Source: Gordonia crocea
Lineage (GTDB): Bacteria; Actinomycetota; Actinomycetes; Mycobacteriales; Mycobacteriaceae
Assembly (NCBI RefSeq): GCF_009932435.1
Contig: NZ_BJOU01000011.1
Location: forward strand, 68,331 to 132,330
Length of the DNA: 64,000 bases
Direction: 5' to 3'
Below are positions 1-8,513 of this stretch, piece after piece. Position numbers and translations under genes: made by a program. The notes under the pieces were generated by a model. It saw nothing but the letters and a program-made list of their open reading frames with translations, was not told the DNA's origin and ran no database searches. The first letter of the stretch is position 1, and each line of letters begins with the position of its first letter.

Positions 1-214
1 GGTATTCGACGATGGCCTGGGTCGTCGCCAGGATGTGCGGCTCGTTGAATGCCCCGTCGAGACTGGACCCGCGGTGCCCCGAGGTCCCGAAAACCACCTG
101 TTGGCCGGGGTCGTGCGGATCGGGCGCCAGTTCGTAGTAGGCCCGCTCAACGGCGGCGACGTCGATGAGGTCCTCGGCGGTGGCCGGTGTGCCGGCACGC
201 GGATGGGCAGCCAT
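1..214 (-). CDS. pgm: Phosphoglucomutase, N-terminal part (cut by window edge)
   Basis: The first 71 codons are present and the gene runs off the left edge. Phosphoglucomutase interconverts glucose-1-phosphate and glucose-6-phosphate in the cytoplasm and feeds glycogen, trehalose and cell-wall precursors. The fragment contains the segment FGTSGHRGSSL followed by AFNEPHILATTQAI, which is typical of the start of alpha-D-glucose phosphate-specific phosphoglucomutases. The catalytic serine loop lies beyond the window. The ATG follows a short gap to the divergent hydrolase gene, so the two probably share a compact promoter region. The family call rests on the N-terminus only. Confidence 0.82.
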   Translation of the reverse strand, partial: MAAHPRAGTPATAEDLIDVAAVERAYYELAPDPHDPGQQVVFGTSGHRGSSLDGAFNEPHILATTQAIVEY

Positions 215-241
215 GGTGCCCAGTCTGCCACCATTGCCGGT

Positions 242-829
242 ATGGCTCCTCGACTCGGCGTTCTCGTTCTGCCCGGCGGTACCGACTTCTCCTACAAGCC
301 GTTTTCGCCACTCCAGGGCTCGGCGATGCGCATGTATCCGTTCACCTGGTCGCTGCAGGCGCGCTTCCGCGGTGCCGTCGACGTCGAGCAGGTGCGCTAC
401 CGCGTCTACGGCTGGAACGGCGGCCAGGCCAGCCCCATGTGGCACGCCCGCGCCGCGTTGGAGACGATGACCCGCCGCAATCCGGGGATGCCCGTCGCGG
501 TCATCGGCCATTCGATGGGCGGGCGCGTGGCCGCTCAACTCGGGGCCGACCGCCGGGTCCTCGGCATCCTCGGGCTCGCACCGTGGTGGCAGTTCGCCGA
601 TTGGCGCGAAATCCACGGCGGGGCCAGGGTTCTCGCCGTGCACGGCTCGGCGGACCGGACCACCTTCGCCCACCGGACGGCCAAGGGCGTCGACGAACTG
701 CGCGAGCGCGGGGTCGACGCGACCTACGTCGAGGTTCCCGGTGGCGGGCACGCCATGCTCGACCACCTCGGCACCTGGCAGGGGTCGGCCATCGGCTTCA
801 TCGACGGCCTGCTGCGCGACCTGCGCTGA
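242..829 (+). CDS. Alpha/beta hydrolase, small cytoplasmic
   Basis: This is a 195-residue alpha/beta-hydrolase fold protein with no signal peptide. The nucleophile elbow GHSMGG lies near residue 90. A later Asp (GSADRT) and a C-terminal His (GGGHAM) complete a plausible Ser-Asp-His triad. The substrate cannot be told from sequence. I chose the ATG giving MAPRLGVLVLPGG because upstream in-frame starts would extend into the divergent pgm gene and give atypical protein sequence. The gene ends directly against the convergent membrane-protein gene, whose stop codon begins at the next base. Esterase, lipase or dienelactone-hydrolase-like activity are all possible. Confidence 0.75.
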   Translation: MAPRLGVLVLPGGTDFSYKPFSPLQGSAMRMYPFTWSLQARFRGAVDVEQVRYRVYGWNGGQASPMWHARAALETMTRRNPGMPVAVIGHSMGGRVAAQLGADRRVLGILGLAPWWQFADWREIHGGARVLAVHGSADRTTFAHRTAKGVDELRERGVDATYVEVPGGGHAMLDHLGTWQGSAIGFIDGLLRDLR

Positions 830-1552
830 TCAGCCCGCCGGGCGCAGACCGGGGTCGGTCCGGCCCGCCCGGGACACCATGACGAGGCTGACGACCAGCA
901 CCCAGGTCGGGAAGGACAGCGTCACCCACTGCGACAGGTCGCCGATCACCAGCAGCGTCAGCGCACCCGCGTAGGTGACCAGTGCGAGCCACTTCGGCAT
1001 CAGCCGGGTCTTCCACCAGATCGTCGCCAGCGAGATCATGAAGACCGCGGCCATCCGCAGGGCGAACGTCTTGCTCGCGGTGGCCGCCGCTGCGGCCCCG
1101 AAGCTCACCACGCCGGGCGGGAGGTGCGGATCGCCGTGCGCGGTCCCCGTCACCAGACCCGCGGCGATCGCCGTGGCGACGAACATCATCGTCAAGAAGA
1201 CGATCCCGCTCGCGAGGAACACCGTGGCGTAGAAGCGGTCCTCGGCCCGGCCCAAGCCGTCGCGGATCACCGCGATGAACCAGAGGAAGGCGATGCCGGC
1301 GAAGGGCATCAGCTTCATCGCGATTGTCAGCCGGGTGCGCCGCTCGTCGGAAAGCGGTGCACCCGAAGCGAAGTCGTGCTCGAGCGTGCCGTGCAACAGG
1401 ACCAAGACGATCGCGAACAGGACGGCGAAGACGATGCCGGCCACCGCCGCCATGCGCGGTGCGGTGAGCATCTTGGGCGCCGCCAAGACGCCGGTCTCAC
1501 CCTCGTCGCCGGTCTCGCCCTGGCCAACTGTCTCGCGCGTGTACCCGCCCAT
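830..1552 (-). CDS. Hypothetical six-helix membrane protein
   Basis: The 240-residue protein has a polar, Gly/Glu-rich N-terminus of about 30 residues. About six hydrophobic helices follow, among them VFAVLFAIVLVLLHG, GIVFLTMMFVATAIAAGLV and ALVTYAGALTLLVIGD. I do not recognise a characterised family, and no catalytic or transport motif is visible. An internal ATG at residue 28 is an alternative start that would remove the polar leader. It is convergent with the hydrolase gene and follows the LysR gene in the same direction with a gap of about 106 bp, so an operon is possible but unproven. Confidence 0.6.
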   Translation of the reverse strand: MGGYTRETVGQGETGDEGETGVLAAPKMLTAPRMAAVAGIVFAVLFAIVLVLLHGTLEHDFASGAPLSDERRTRLTIAMKLMPFAGIAFLWFIAVIRDGLGRAEDRFYATVFLASGIVFLTMMFVATAIAAGLVTGTAHGDPHLPPGVVSFGAAAAATASKTFALRMAAVFMISLATIWWKTRLMPKWLALVTYAGALTLLVIGDLSQWVTLSFPTWVLVVSLVMVSRAGRTDPGLRPAG

Positions 1553-1658
1553 ACCGGTGTCCCGTCATCGCAGGAGATGGCCATCGGCACGGCGCCAATT
1601 GCCCACCGACCACGGTAGGCGACGGGGAATGAGGGCGCCACTCGATCCGACGAACCGG

Positions 1659-2609
1659 CTAGCCCGACACCAACTCGTGGGCGCGGTCGCGCAACTCCTC
1701 GTGGATGGCGGCCCGGATCGCCTCGACCACCGGATTGGAGATGCGTTCCCGCCGGGCGGCGAGGGTGAAGCCCAACCGCACCGCCACCTCGTCGGCGAGG
1801 ACGCGTCGCAGCTCCGGGTGCCGCCGCGCGACGAACACCGGCAGCAACCCGATACCGCCCCCGGCCCGGGTCGCCTCGACCTGCCCGAAGATGCTCGTCG
1901 AGCCGAACTGGGCGACCATCCCGGGGATGTGCTTGTCCAGATCGAGGTCCTCCACCCGCAGCAGCGAGTCGACGTACCAGATCAGCGGATGTCCGCGCAG
2001 TTCGGCCACCGTGGCCGGCACGCCGTGCGCGTCGAGGTACCCGTCGGTGGCGTACAGCCCCAATTCGTAAACGGCGATCTGCTCGCTGACGAGCTGCCTA
2101 CTCATGGCCTCGCCCACCGAGACGGCGACGTCGAAGCCGGACTGGAACAGATTCAGCTGCCGGGTGGTGGTGATGAGTTCGACGGTCAGATCGGGATGCC
2201 GTTCCCGCAGCCGCACCAATGCCGGGGCGATGAAGTACGCGCCGAATCCGTCGGGCGCGGTCACCCGGGCGTGGCCGCGCAGCGCCGACGCACTGCTTCC
2301 CGCCACCGCCGCGACGGCATCCCCGACCGCCGCCTCGATCGCCCCGGCCGCCGCGGCGACGGTCCGACCGGTCTCGGTCAACACCCAGCCCGACACCCCG
2401 TTCTCGACGAGGCGGACACCCAGCGCCTTCTCCAGCGCACGGATGCGCCGGGTCACCGTGCTGGTGTCGACGCCGAGATTGGCGGCCGCCACCGAACGAC
2501 TGCCGGTCTGGGCGACGGCGTGCAGGAAGCGCAGGTCATCGGCCCTAATGTCCTCGGCCGACACCGATCCGGTGGACGAGTCGCCGGGGCCGGGGTGCTG
2601 CTGCGCCAT
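1659..2609 (-). CDS. LysR-family transcriptional regulator
   Basis: The 316-residue protein has an N-terminal winged helix-turn-helix at about residues 20-80, with the core DLRFLHAVAQTGSRSVAAAN and TSTVTRRIRALEKALGVRLV. A LysR substrate-binding domain follows to the C-terminus. This is the usual length and order for LysR regulators, which bind DNA as tetramers and respond to small metabolites. The N-terminus carries about 20 extra residues before the helix-turn-helix. The ligand and targets are unknown. No divergent gene lies immediately upstream, so the usual LysR-target arrangement is not seen, and the membrane-protein gene downstream could be a co-transcribed target. Confidence 0.85.
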   Translation of the reverse strand: MAQQHPGPGDSSTGSVSAEDIRADDLRFLHAVAQTGSRSVAAANLGVDTSTVTRRIRALEKALGVRLVENGVSGWVLTETGRTVAAAAGAIEAAVGDAVAAVAGSSASALRGHARVTAPDGFGAYFIAPALVRLRERHPDLTVELITTTRQLNLFQSGFDVAVSVGEAMSRQLVSEQIAVYELGLYATDGYLDAHGVPATVAELRGHPLIWYVDSLLRVEDLDLDKHIPGMVAQFGSTSIFGQVEATRAGGGIGLLPVFVARRHPELRRVLADEVAVRLGFTLAARRERISNPVVEAIRAAIHEELRDRAHELVSG

Positions 2610-2822
2610 AGCGGATTACTACCACATCACCCTGCCGCCACGTGCTCCCGTAGGTGAGCGGTGCGTATGGCCTTGAGCGTCGCGAGTTCCCGCTGCTGTA
2701 TCGGGACGTCCCAGACCGACCGAGCATCTTCATCTTCGGGTCGCCGAGGACGTCGTGGACATCGACGGCGAGAGGCTGATGGCCACTCGACACCAGCGAG
2801 GCAGGGATGGCGCGGTGTTGCC

Positions 2823-3377
2823 TTAGTCGCCAACGGGCCAGTTGAGGCCGAGTGCGGTGAGCCAGGGGTCGAAGGGGGTGCCGATGGTGCCGAGGTTGTC
2901 GACGACGGGGCTAGGGTCGTCTTCGATGTCGAGGAAGGGTTGCGGGTCACCGCCGAACAGGGCCGCGGCTTGCTCGGCGGCCGTTTGGCCTTGAATCAGT
3001 CGACGCGATGAGCCGTCGGCGGTGGGGGCTGGTTCGGCGTCGGGGTAGTCGATGTGGGTTTGGTACACCAACCGTGCGGGGCCGGTGGTCAGTTCCCACA
3101 CGGCCAGGGTGACTCCGTGTTCGTCGGCATCGTCGGCGACGACCGCCCGTCCGGGGCCGACACCGTCGAAGCCTGGTTCGGCGAAGACTTCAAGGATCAT
3201 GAAGGGTGCGTAGAAGCTGAGACGAGCCCCATCGTCGGTTTCCTCGACGGCGATATCGACGTCATCGAGGACGTCCCCGAAGATCGGCTCGGTGGCCGCT
3301 TTGAGCTGGGCAATGGTTTGTTCAGCAGCCTCGGTATCGGGGACGTCGGCGATCACAGCCACACCATAAGAACTCAC
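2823..3377 (-). CDS. Unknown 184-residue protein, candidate second immunity gene
   Basis: I do not recognise this acidic, soluble protein, which lacks a signal peptide or membrane helix. It starts at a GTG preceded by AAGGAGA about seven bases upstream. The GTG overlaps the upstream gene's TGA by four bases (GTGA), which strongly indicates translational coupling. Longer in-frame extensions would run into the upstream gene and lose this ribosome-binding site. It is the last gene of the leftward porin/nuclease operon. Small acidic unknown proteins directly downstream of a nuclease-ended gene are often immunity proteins. Here that is inference from position only. Confidence 0.6.
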   Translation of the reverse strand: MSSYGVAVIADVPDTEAAEQTIAQLKAATEPIFGDVLDDVDIAVEETDDGARLSFYAPFMILEVFAEPGFDGVGPGRAVVADDADEHGVTLAVWELTTGPARLVYQTHIDYPDAEPAPTADGSSRRLIQGQTAAEQAAALFGGDPQPFLDIEDDPSPVVDNLGTIGTPFDPWLTALGLNWPVGD

Positions 3378-4183
3378 GTTGGGGTCTCCTTGTATTCTTC
3401 GTTGATTTGATCGTCCTCCCACCACCGGTACTTCGATTGAGGGAAGACGACCGGTCCGATCATCGATTCCGGTACGGCGACGGCTGTGAGGCTTTCAATG
3501 CGGTGGGTGTTGATCACGTTCTCAAAACCAGCACGGTCGCGCGCGGCGATCGCCTCTCGGATATCGGCGAGGTACTCCGACGCCGGACGCGGTGACAAAC
3601 GCATCTCGGGGTCCCCGTCGCCGGCAAGAGCGATCAACCAGTCCAGTGTCTCCACCAACTCGAACCGTGGCTTGGCCCCGCACAACGACTGGATCATCCC
3701 GGCCCTACTCAGTTGATCTTCATGAGACGAGTAGTCAACGTCAGGGGCGTTGCGCCAGCCAGGCTCGCGCCAGAGAGCATCGGCCACCAACTCTGGCCAT
3801 CGGTTAATCTCGGCGGCACCCCGATAGCGAAGGAAGACTTGCTCATCGACGAGACGAGTCCAGGCTGCAGTGTTCTCGGGTGTGACCCGGGTGACTACGC
3901 GATTAGGCTTTGCTGGGTCTCGAAGGAAGACACGTCTGGCGTCGTCACCATGATCGCCGCCGGGCCGGTCGTAGACGGTTTGGCCGAAGAAGTAGCCGTA
4001 CGCTTCCCACTTCCCCACACTGGTGTTCTCGTAGTCGATACCTTGCAGCCACCACCCAACCGGTTGACGGATGATCCGCAACCGGCGTCCTTTGCCGACC
4101 GTGCGCCAAGGTTCACCGAGGATCGTGACCGTGTCCTCGGCCACGGTCTTCCACTCACGTGCACTCATTCCCATAGGTCGCAT
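3374..4183 (-). CDS. Unknown 269-residue protein, candidate immunity gene
   Basis: This Trp-rich soluble protein has no signal peptide and no family that I recognise. It follows the nuclease-domain gene by one base: that gene's TAG is followed by G and then this ATG. It overlaps the next gene by four bases, so all three are probably translated as one unit. Other possible starts are the in-frame ATGs at residues 4 and 6 (MGM, MSAREW). A slightly upstream ATG would overlap the toxin gene. Position directly after the C-terminal nuclease domain makes it the best candidate for a cognate immunity protein. No motif proves this. Confidence 0.6.
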   Translation of the reverse strand: MRPMGMSAREWKTVAEDTVTILGEPWRTVGKGRRLRIIRQPVGWWLQGIDYENTSVGKWEAYGYFFGQTVYDRPGGDHGDDARRVFLRDPAKPNRVVTRVTPENTAAWTRLVDEQVFLRYRGAAEINRWPELVADALWREPGWRNAPDVDYSSHEDQLSRAGMIQSLCGAKPRFELVETLDWLIALAGDGDPEMRLSPRPASEYLADIREAIAARDRAGFENVINTHRIESLTAVAVPESMIGPVVFPQSKYRWWEDDQINEEYKETPT

Positions 4184-4184
4184 C

Positions 4185-5242
4185 CTAAGTCGCCGGCGCC
4201 GGGTCAACGATCGGCCCGGCAGGTCGTAGTTCCTCGATCAGGTCTTCGGCGATACCGAGCGTGATAGCAAGCGCTTGGCGCCAGTTGGAATCGATACCGG
4301 CCTTCCCGGTCTTCAGATCAAACACACGCAGCACCTCCTCGACCCCGTCGCGGATGGTCGTCAAGATCACATCTGGACGGATACTGCCTTTGCTTCCGCG
4401 AGGAGCCCGATCCTCTTCGAGGCGCCTTCGATTGTCTTTTGGCGGCTGACCGCGTTTGAAGGACATCTCCAGGCGCAGTGCGATGTCTGGGCCGAACCAC
4501 GCGTCTAACTCGGGAACGATGAAGTTGTCGACTAGGTATTCGAAGAAGTTATGGGCGATGGTTCCCAGCAGTGCTCGCTGCAACCAGTCGACGAAGTACC
4601 TGGCGCGGATAGCGAGCCATTCGAGTGCCAGCACCAACGCATAGTTCGCGGCATGCCCGAGTAGCTCACGAATGCGGTCGACGATATCGTCCTCGCCGTA
4701 ACCCGTGTCGGGCGCCTCGGGTGGTCCAGGCGGTACGAGTTGGTCGCCGAACTTCTCGAGTTCGTCGGCGAATTCGTCGACTGCTTTGGCGATGATGTCG
4801 CGCAGCCAGTCATTCGGTGCTCCCCGTGGCGGTGCGAACGGTAGGGGTTCGGGGCCTTCGGGTGATTCGGGTGGGATGACGGATGGCGCCTGGGGGCGGT
4901 CGTCCTCGGGCGCCCCGGGTGCCTCTCTGCCGCCTTCGGGGGTGCGGTGCAGGGGATCGTACGTGCGTGGATCTGGATCTGGTTGTTCCTCGTCGGCCGG
5001 TCCGCCATCGTCGGGTTCGGTGCGGTCCGGGATCTCGGGTGGTCGCTGCGGGTCGCCTTCTGGTGCGGTGTCAGGTTCACCGGGAGCCTCTGGCGGCGGA
5101 TCACCCATCGGTGGTGCGGGGTCGTCGCCGGGAGCCTGAGGCAACGGTTCGTTATCGCCAGGTTGCGACGTCGACGGGTCGTCGCCTGGTTGGGGTGTGG
5201 GCTCGGTGTCGCCGGGTTGTGGGGGCGCGGACGGAGCTGGTG
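4185..5242 (-). pseudogene. Nuclease-domain (C-terminal) part of an IS-split proline-rich toxin-like gene
   Basis: This is the 3' third of a gene cut by an IS3 element. It encodes Pro/Gly/Asp-rich repeats of the type PQPGDDP and PQAPGDDP, then an amphipathic helical region, then a compact C-terminal domain. In that domain RPDV is followed about 20 residues later by FDLKTG and then by a Gln (NWRQ). That order matches the PD-(D/E)XK nuclease core (Asp, Asp-x-Lys, Gln). The frame joins the middle fragment exactly when the element and one target copy are removed. A TTG about 100 bases inside could allow residual translation. Nuclease activity is inferred from motif order only. Confidence 0.6.
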
Positions 5243-5311
5243 TGACCCGCCCGGCGGTTCCTGGACAGTCTCCCGACTATTGTCGGGTTGAGCTGGAATG
5301 GGAGCATTCGT

Positions 5312-5596
5312 ATGCCACGGAAGTATTCTGCTGAGTTTAAGTCCTCCATCGCGTTGGAGGTGATCGAGCATTCGCGGCCGATCTCGGCGGTCGCGAAAGA
5401 GAACAGCGTCTCGGAGCAGTCTGTGTCTCGGTGGGTTCAGATTTATCGGAAGGAGCATCCGGAGTTGGAAGATCAACTCAATGAGTCCGAACGCGATGAA
5501 TTGATTCGTCTGCGTCGACAGAATGCGCGGTTGAAGGAGGAGGTCGAGATTTTGGGAAAAGCGACTGCCTTCTTCGCCAAGAAGTCTCAACCGTAG
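5312..5596 (+). CDS. IS3-family OrfA (helix-turn-helix subunit), copy A
   Basis: The 94-residue protein begins MPRKYSAEF and carries the helix-turn-helix of IS3 OrfA proteins (SAVAKENSVSEQSVSRWV). A leucine-zipper-like coiled coil follows (ELIRLRRQNARLKEEVEILG). OrfA binds the terminal inverted repeats and is made when no frameshift occurs. An upstream in-frame TTG would add eight residues, but the ATG gives the standard N-terminus. It is identical to the copy B protein. Confidence 0.9.
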   Translation: MPRKYSAEFKSSIALEVIEHSRPISAVAKENSVSEQSVSRWVQIYRKEHPELEDQLNESERDELIRLRRQNARLKEEVEILGKATAFFAKKSQP

Positions 5597-6474
5597 ATCG
5601 GTTCGGTTTCATTCTTGACGAGGAAGGCAATCACTCTGTGTCTCTGATGTGTGCGGTCCTGCGTGTTTCTCGGTCCGGTTTTTATGAATGGAAGCACCGG
5701 GCCGAGTCCGCGCACGCCAAGTGGCGTCAGCGGATCGGCGACATGATCGAAGTGTTCTTCGAAGCCTCCGAGCAGACGTACGGCTACCGCCGGATCCATG
5801 CCGACTTGCTCGACAGCGGGATCGACATCGACGATGACACCGTCCGAAAGATCATGCGTGAGCGCGGCCTGAGGCCCTGCCAGCCAGGGCCGAAGCGACT
5901 GGTGACGACCATAGCTGCCGATGCCGGCGGCCTGCCCGACCTGGTGTGCCGTGACTTCACTGCCCAGGCTCCCGGCCGTAAGCTGTGCGGCGACATCACC
6001 TACATCAGAACGTGGGAAGGCTGGCTGTTTTTGGCGACGGTACTGGATTGTTTCAGCAAAAAGGTGGTCGGCTATGCGATGAGTGATCGGATGACATCAG
6101 ATTTGGTTGTAGCCGCTCTCGATAAGGCTGCTGAAAATGTTCCTTTCACTGCGGGTGTCACAATATTTCACAGCGACCGCGGAAGCCAATACATGTCAAC
6201 AGCATTTGCATCCTGCGCCACCGATCACGGTGTCCTAAGATCTGTTGGTCGCACTGGGGTTTGCTACGATAACGCTTGGGCCGAGTCGTTCAACGGAACC
6301 CTGAAGAATGAGTGCGTGAACCGAAAACAATATCCGACGCGAGAACGCGCAAAGAAGGACATCACGCGATACATCGAACTACGCTACAATAGTAGCCGGC
6401 GTCATTCGGCACTGGACTATTCGACGCCTAATCGGGTAGAATCTGACTGGTTCAGTCGATCGGTATCGGCGTGA
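5312..6474 (+). CDS. IS3-family transposase OrfAB by -1 frameshift, copy A
   Basis: The transposase is a fusion of OrfA with the DDE catalytic part. The slippery heptamer G-GGA-AAA lies at 5554-5560 in OrfA's zero frame. A -1 slip there enters a frame with no stop that runs into DRFGFILDEEGNHSVSLMCA and on to the end. The catalytic triad is visible as Asp in GDITY, Asp in HSDRGSQY and Glu in WAESFNGTLKNE, and the C-terminus has the usual RRHSALDYSTP. A GTG at 5638 could start a free OrfB of 278 residues. Both frames look intact, so the element may still be active. Confidence 0.88.
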
Positions 6475-6520
6475 CACTAATTTCTGACAATTAGCTGTCC
6501 AGGAAACGCCGGGCACCTCA

Positions 6521-7238
6521 GTGGTTCGGGCAGGGTGTTGTAGTGGTTGTCGCGGAACCATTTGTCGACGTCGTTGAAGAATTGGCGGGACTTGGAGATC
6601 AAGTCCTCAATACGCTCTCGCAGCTTTGGGTCGATGTCGCTGGGAATTTGCTCCTCGAAGGAGCGGAGCCATCCCTCGTTGATGCGCCACGCCTCGCGGA
6701 ACTCCCGGTAGGAGCCTTTGCGGAACTCTTCGAACATGCCTTGTGCTCGGCGTAGTTCGTCCTCTAGTTCGCGCAGTATCCGTTGCACGTTGGGAGGTAC
6801 GGGTGCATCGGCCGGCGGTGCGGACGGCTTCGCCCCCCTACTGTCAGGGACAGCCGGCACCGGTAGTGGGATTCTCAGCATCCTGGGGATCCGCAAAAGT
6901 GCCCCCAGGCCCGCGGGCAGCAGAGATGGTGACGAGCCTTGCCCACCCGGGCCAGAGTTTGTGGGCGGCGTCCGTTGCGACCGCTCGGGCCCGGTGCTAG
7001 TTGGCCCTGAACCCGTGCCGCTGCCGGGGCCGGTGTCGCCGTGGTGGGTCGGCGGGTTGGCCAGCTGGTAATTCTCACCGTCGGAGGGTCCCGGCGCTGG
7101 GGGAATGAGTGTTTGGTCATGGGCTGGCGGCGGTGGCGCGACGACTGCTGCGACTTGACGCCGTGCGCGTGTCGACGGGCGTGCTGCGCCAACGGCAGCG
7201 GCTGCACCGGCCAGTAGCCACGCCCATATCGGAATGTC
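6521..7238 (-). pseudogene. Middle part of the IS-split proline-rich toxin-like gene
   Basis: This 718-bp piece lies between the two insertion sequences and encodes about 239 residues of the interrupted gene. It starts with a hydrophobic segment (IPIWAWLLAGAAAAVGAA) followed by basic residues (RPSTRARRQ), which looks like a membrane anchor with a cytoplasmic stop-transfer. A long Pro/Gly/Ser-rich stretch follows, then a charged helical region with repeated Glu/Arg pattern (ILRELEDELRRAQGMFEEF). It has no start or stop of its own. A longer frame runs into it from inside IS copy B, but that is antisense to the transposase and probably not meaningful. Confidence 0.65.
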
Positions 7239-7307
7239 TGACCCGCCCGGCGGTTCCTGGACAGTCTCCCGACTATTGTCGGGTTGAGCTGGAATGGGAG
7301 CATTCGT

Positions 7308-7592
7308 ATGCCACGGAAGTATTCTGCTGAGTTTAAGTCCTCCATCGCGTTGGAGGTGATCGAGCATTCGCGGCCGATCTCGGCGGTCGCGAAAGAGAAC
7401 AGCGTCTCGGAGCAGTCTGTGTCTCGGTGGGTTCAGATTTATCGGAAGGAGCATCCGGAGTTGGAAGATCAACTCAATGAGTCCGAACGCGATGAATTGA
7501 TTCGTCTGCGTCGACAGAATGCGCGGTTGAAGGAGGAGGTCGAGATTTTGGGAAAAGCGACTGCCTTCTTCGCCAAGAAGTCTCAACCGTAG
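7308..7592 (+). CDS. IS3-family OrfA (helix-turn-helix subunit), copy B
   Basis: This protein is identical to the copy A OrfA. It has 94 residues, a helix-turn-helix in the first half and a coiled coil at the end. It is the unshifted product of the element and a regulator or DNA-binding partner of the transposase. Confidence 0.9.
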   Translation: MPRKYSAEFKSSIALEVIEHSRPISAVAKENSVSEQSVSRWVQIYRKEHPELEDQLNESERDELIRLRRQNARLKEEVEILGKATAFFAKKSQP

Positions 7593-8470
7593 ATCGGTTC
7601 GGTTTCATTCTTGACGAGGAAGGCAATCACTCTGTGTCTCTGATGTGTGCGGTCCTGCGTGTTTCTCGGTCCGGTTTTTATGAATGGAAGCACCGGGCCG
7701 AGTCCGCGCACGCCAAGTGGCGTCAGCGGATCGGCGACATGATCGAAGTGTTCTTCGAAGCCTCCGAGCAGACGTACGGCTACCGCCGGATCCATGCCGA
7801 CTTGCTCGACAGCGGGATCGACATCGACGATGACACCGTCCGAAAGATCATGCGTGAGCGCGGCCTGAGGCCCTGCCAGCCAGGGCCGAAGCGACTGGTG
7901 ACGACCATAGCTGCCGATGCCGGCGGCCTGCCCGACCTGGTGTGCCGTGACTTCACTGCCCAGGCTCCCGGCCGTAAGCTGTGCGGCGACATCACCTACA
8001 TCAGAACGTGGGAAGGCTGGCTGTTTTTGGCGACGGTACTGGATTGTTTCAGCAAAAAGGTGGTCGGCTATGCGATGAGTGATCGGATGACATCAGATTT
8101 GGTTGTAGCCGCTCTCGATAAGGCTGCTGAAAATGTTCCTTTCACTGCGGGTGTCACAATATTTCACAGCGACCGCGGAAGCCAATACATGTCAACAGCA
8201 TTTGCATCCTGCGCCACCGATCACGGTGTCCTAAGATCTGTTGGTCGCACTGGGGTTTGCTACGATAACGCTTGGGCCGAGTCGTTCAACGGAACCCTGA
8301 AGAATGAGTGCGTGAACCGAAAACAATATCCGACGCGAGAACGCGCAAAGAAGGACATCACGCGATACATCGAACTACGCTACAATAGTAGCCGGCGTCA
8401 TTCGGCACTGGACTATTCGACGCCTAATCGGGTAGAATCTGACTGGTTCAGTCGATCGGTATCGGCGTGA
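7308..8470 (+). CDS. IS3-family transposase OrfAB by -1 frameshift, copy B
   Basis: This is identical to the copy A transposase. The G-GGA-AAA slip site is at 7550-7556. The catalytic Asp-Asp-Glu residues and the conserved C-terminal His/Ser region are all present, so nothing suggests decay in either copy. A GTG at 7634 would give an unfused OrfB. Perfect identity of the two copies suggests a recent duplication, or homogenisation by gene conversion. Confidence 0.88.
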
Positions 8471-8513
8471 CACTAATTTCTGACAATTAGCTGTCCAGGA
8501 AACGCCGGGCACC

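Larger units (their letters stand above)
5243..6520 (+). mobile_element. IS3-family insertion sequence, copy A (1278 bp)
   Basis: The ends are imperfect 26-bp inverted repeats. The left end reads TGACCCGCCCGGCGGTTCCT and the right end, on the other strand, reads TGAGGTGCCCGGCGTTTCCT. Both continue GGACAG, and there are four mismatches in 26. The element begins TG and ends CA, as IS3 elements do. A perfect 3-bp target duplication GTG (5240-5242 and 6521-6523) flanks it. Its sequence is repeated exactly 1996 bp further on as copy B. It sits antisense inside the proline-rich gene. Removing the 1278 bp plus one 3-bp target copy restores the host frame. Confidence 0.93.

Noticed and set aside
2610..2822. 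Short minus-strand frames between LysR and the toxin-locus genes
   Set aside because: One frame ends in a plausible-looking helical stretch, but there is no start with a ribosome-binding site and no family match. It may be a decayed gene end.
6521..7586. Single minus-strand gene running from IS copy B into the middle host fragment
   Set aside because: The first part is antisense to the transposase OrfA region, and the continuity is a by-product of the IS length being a multiple of three.
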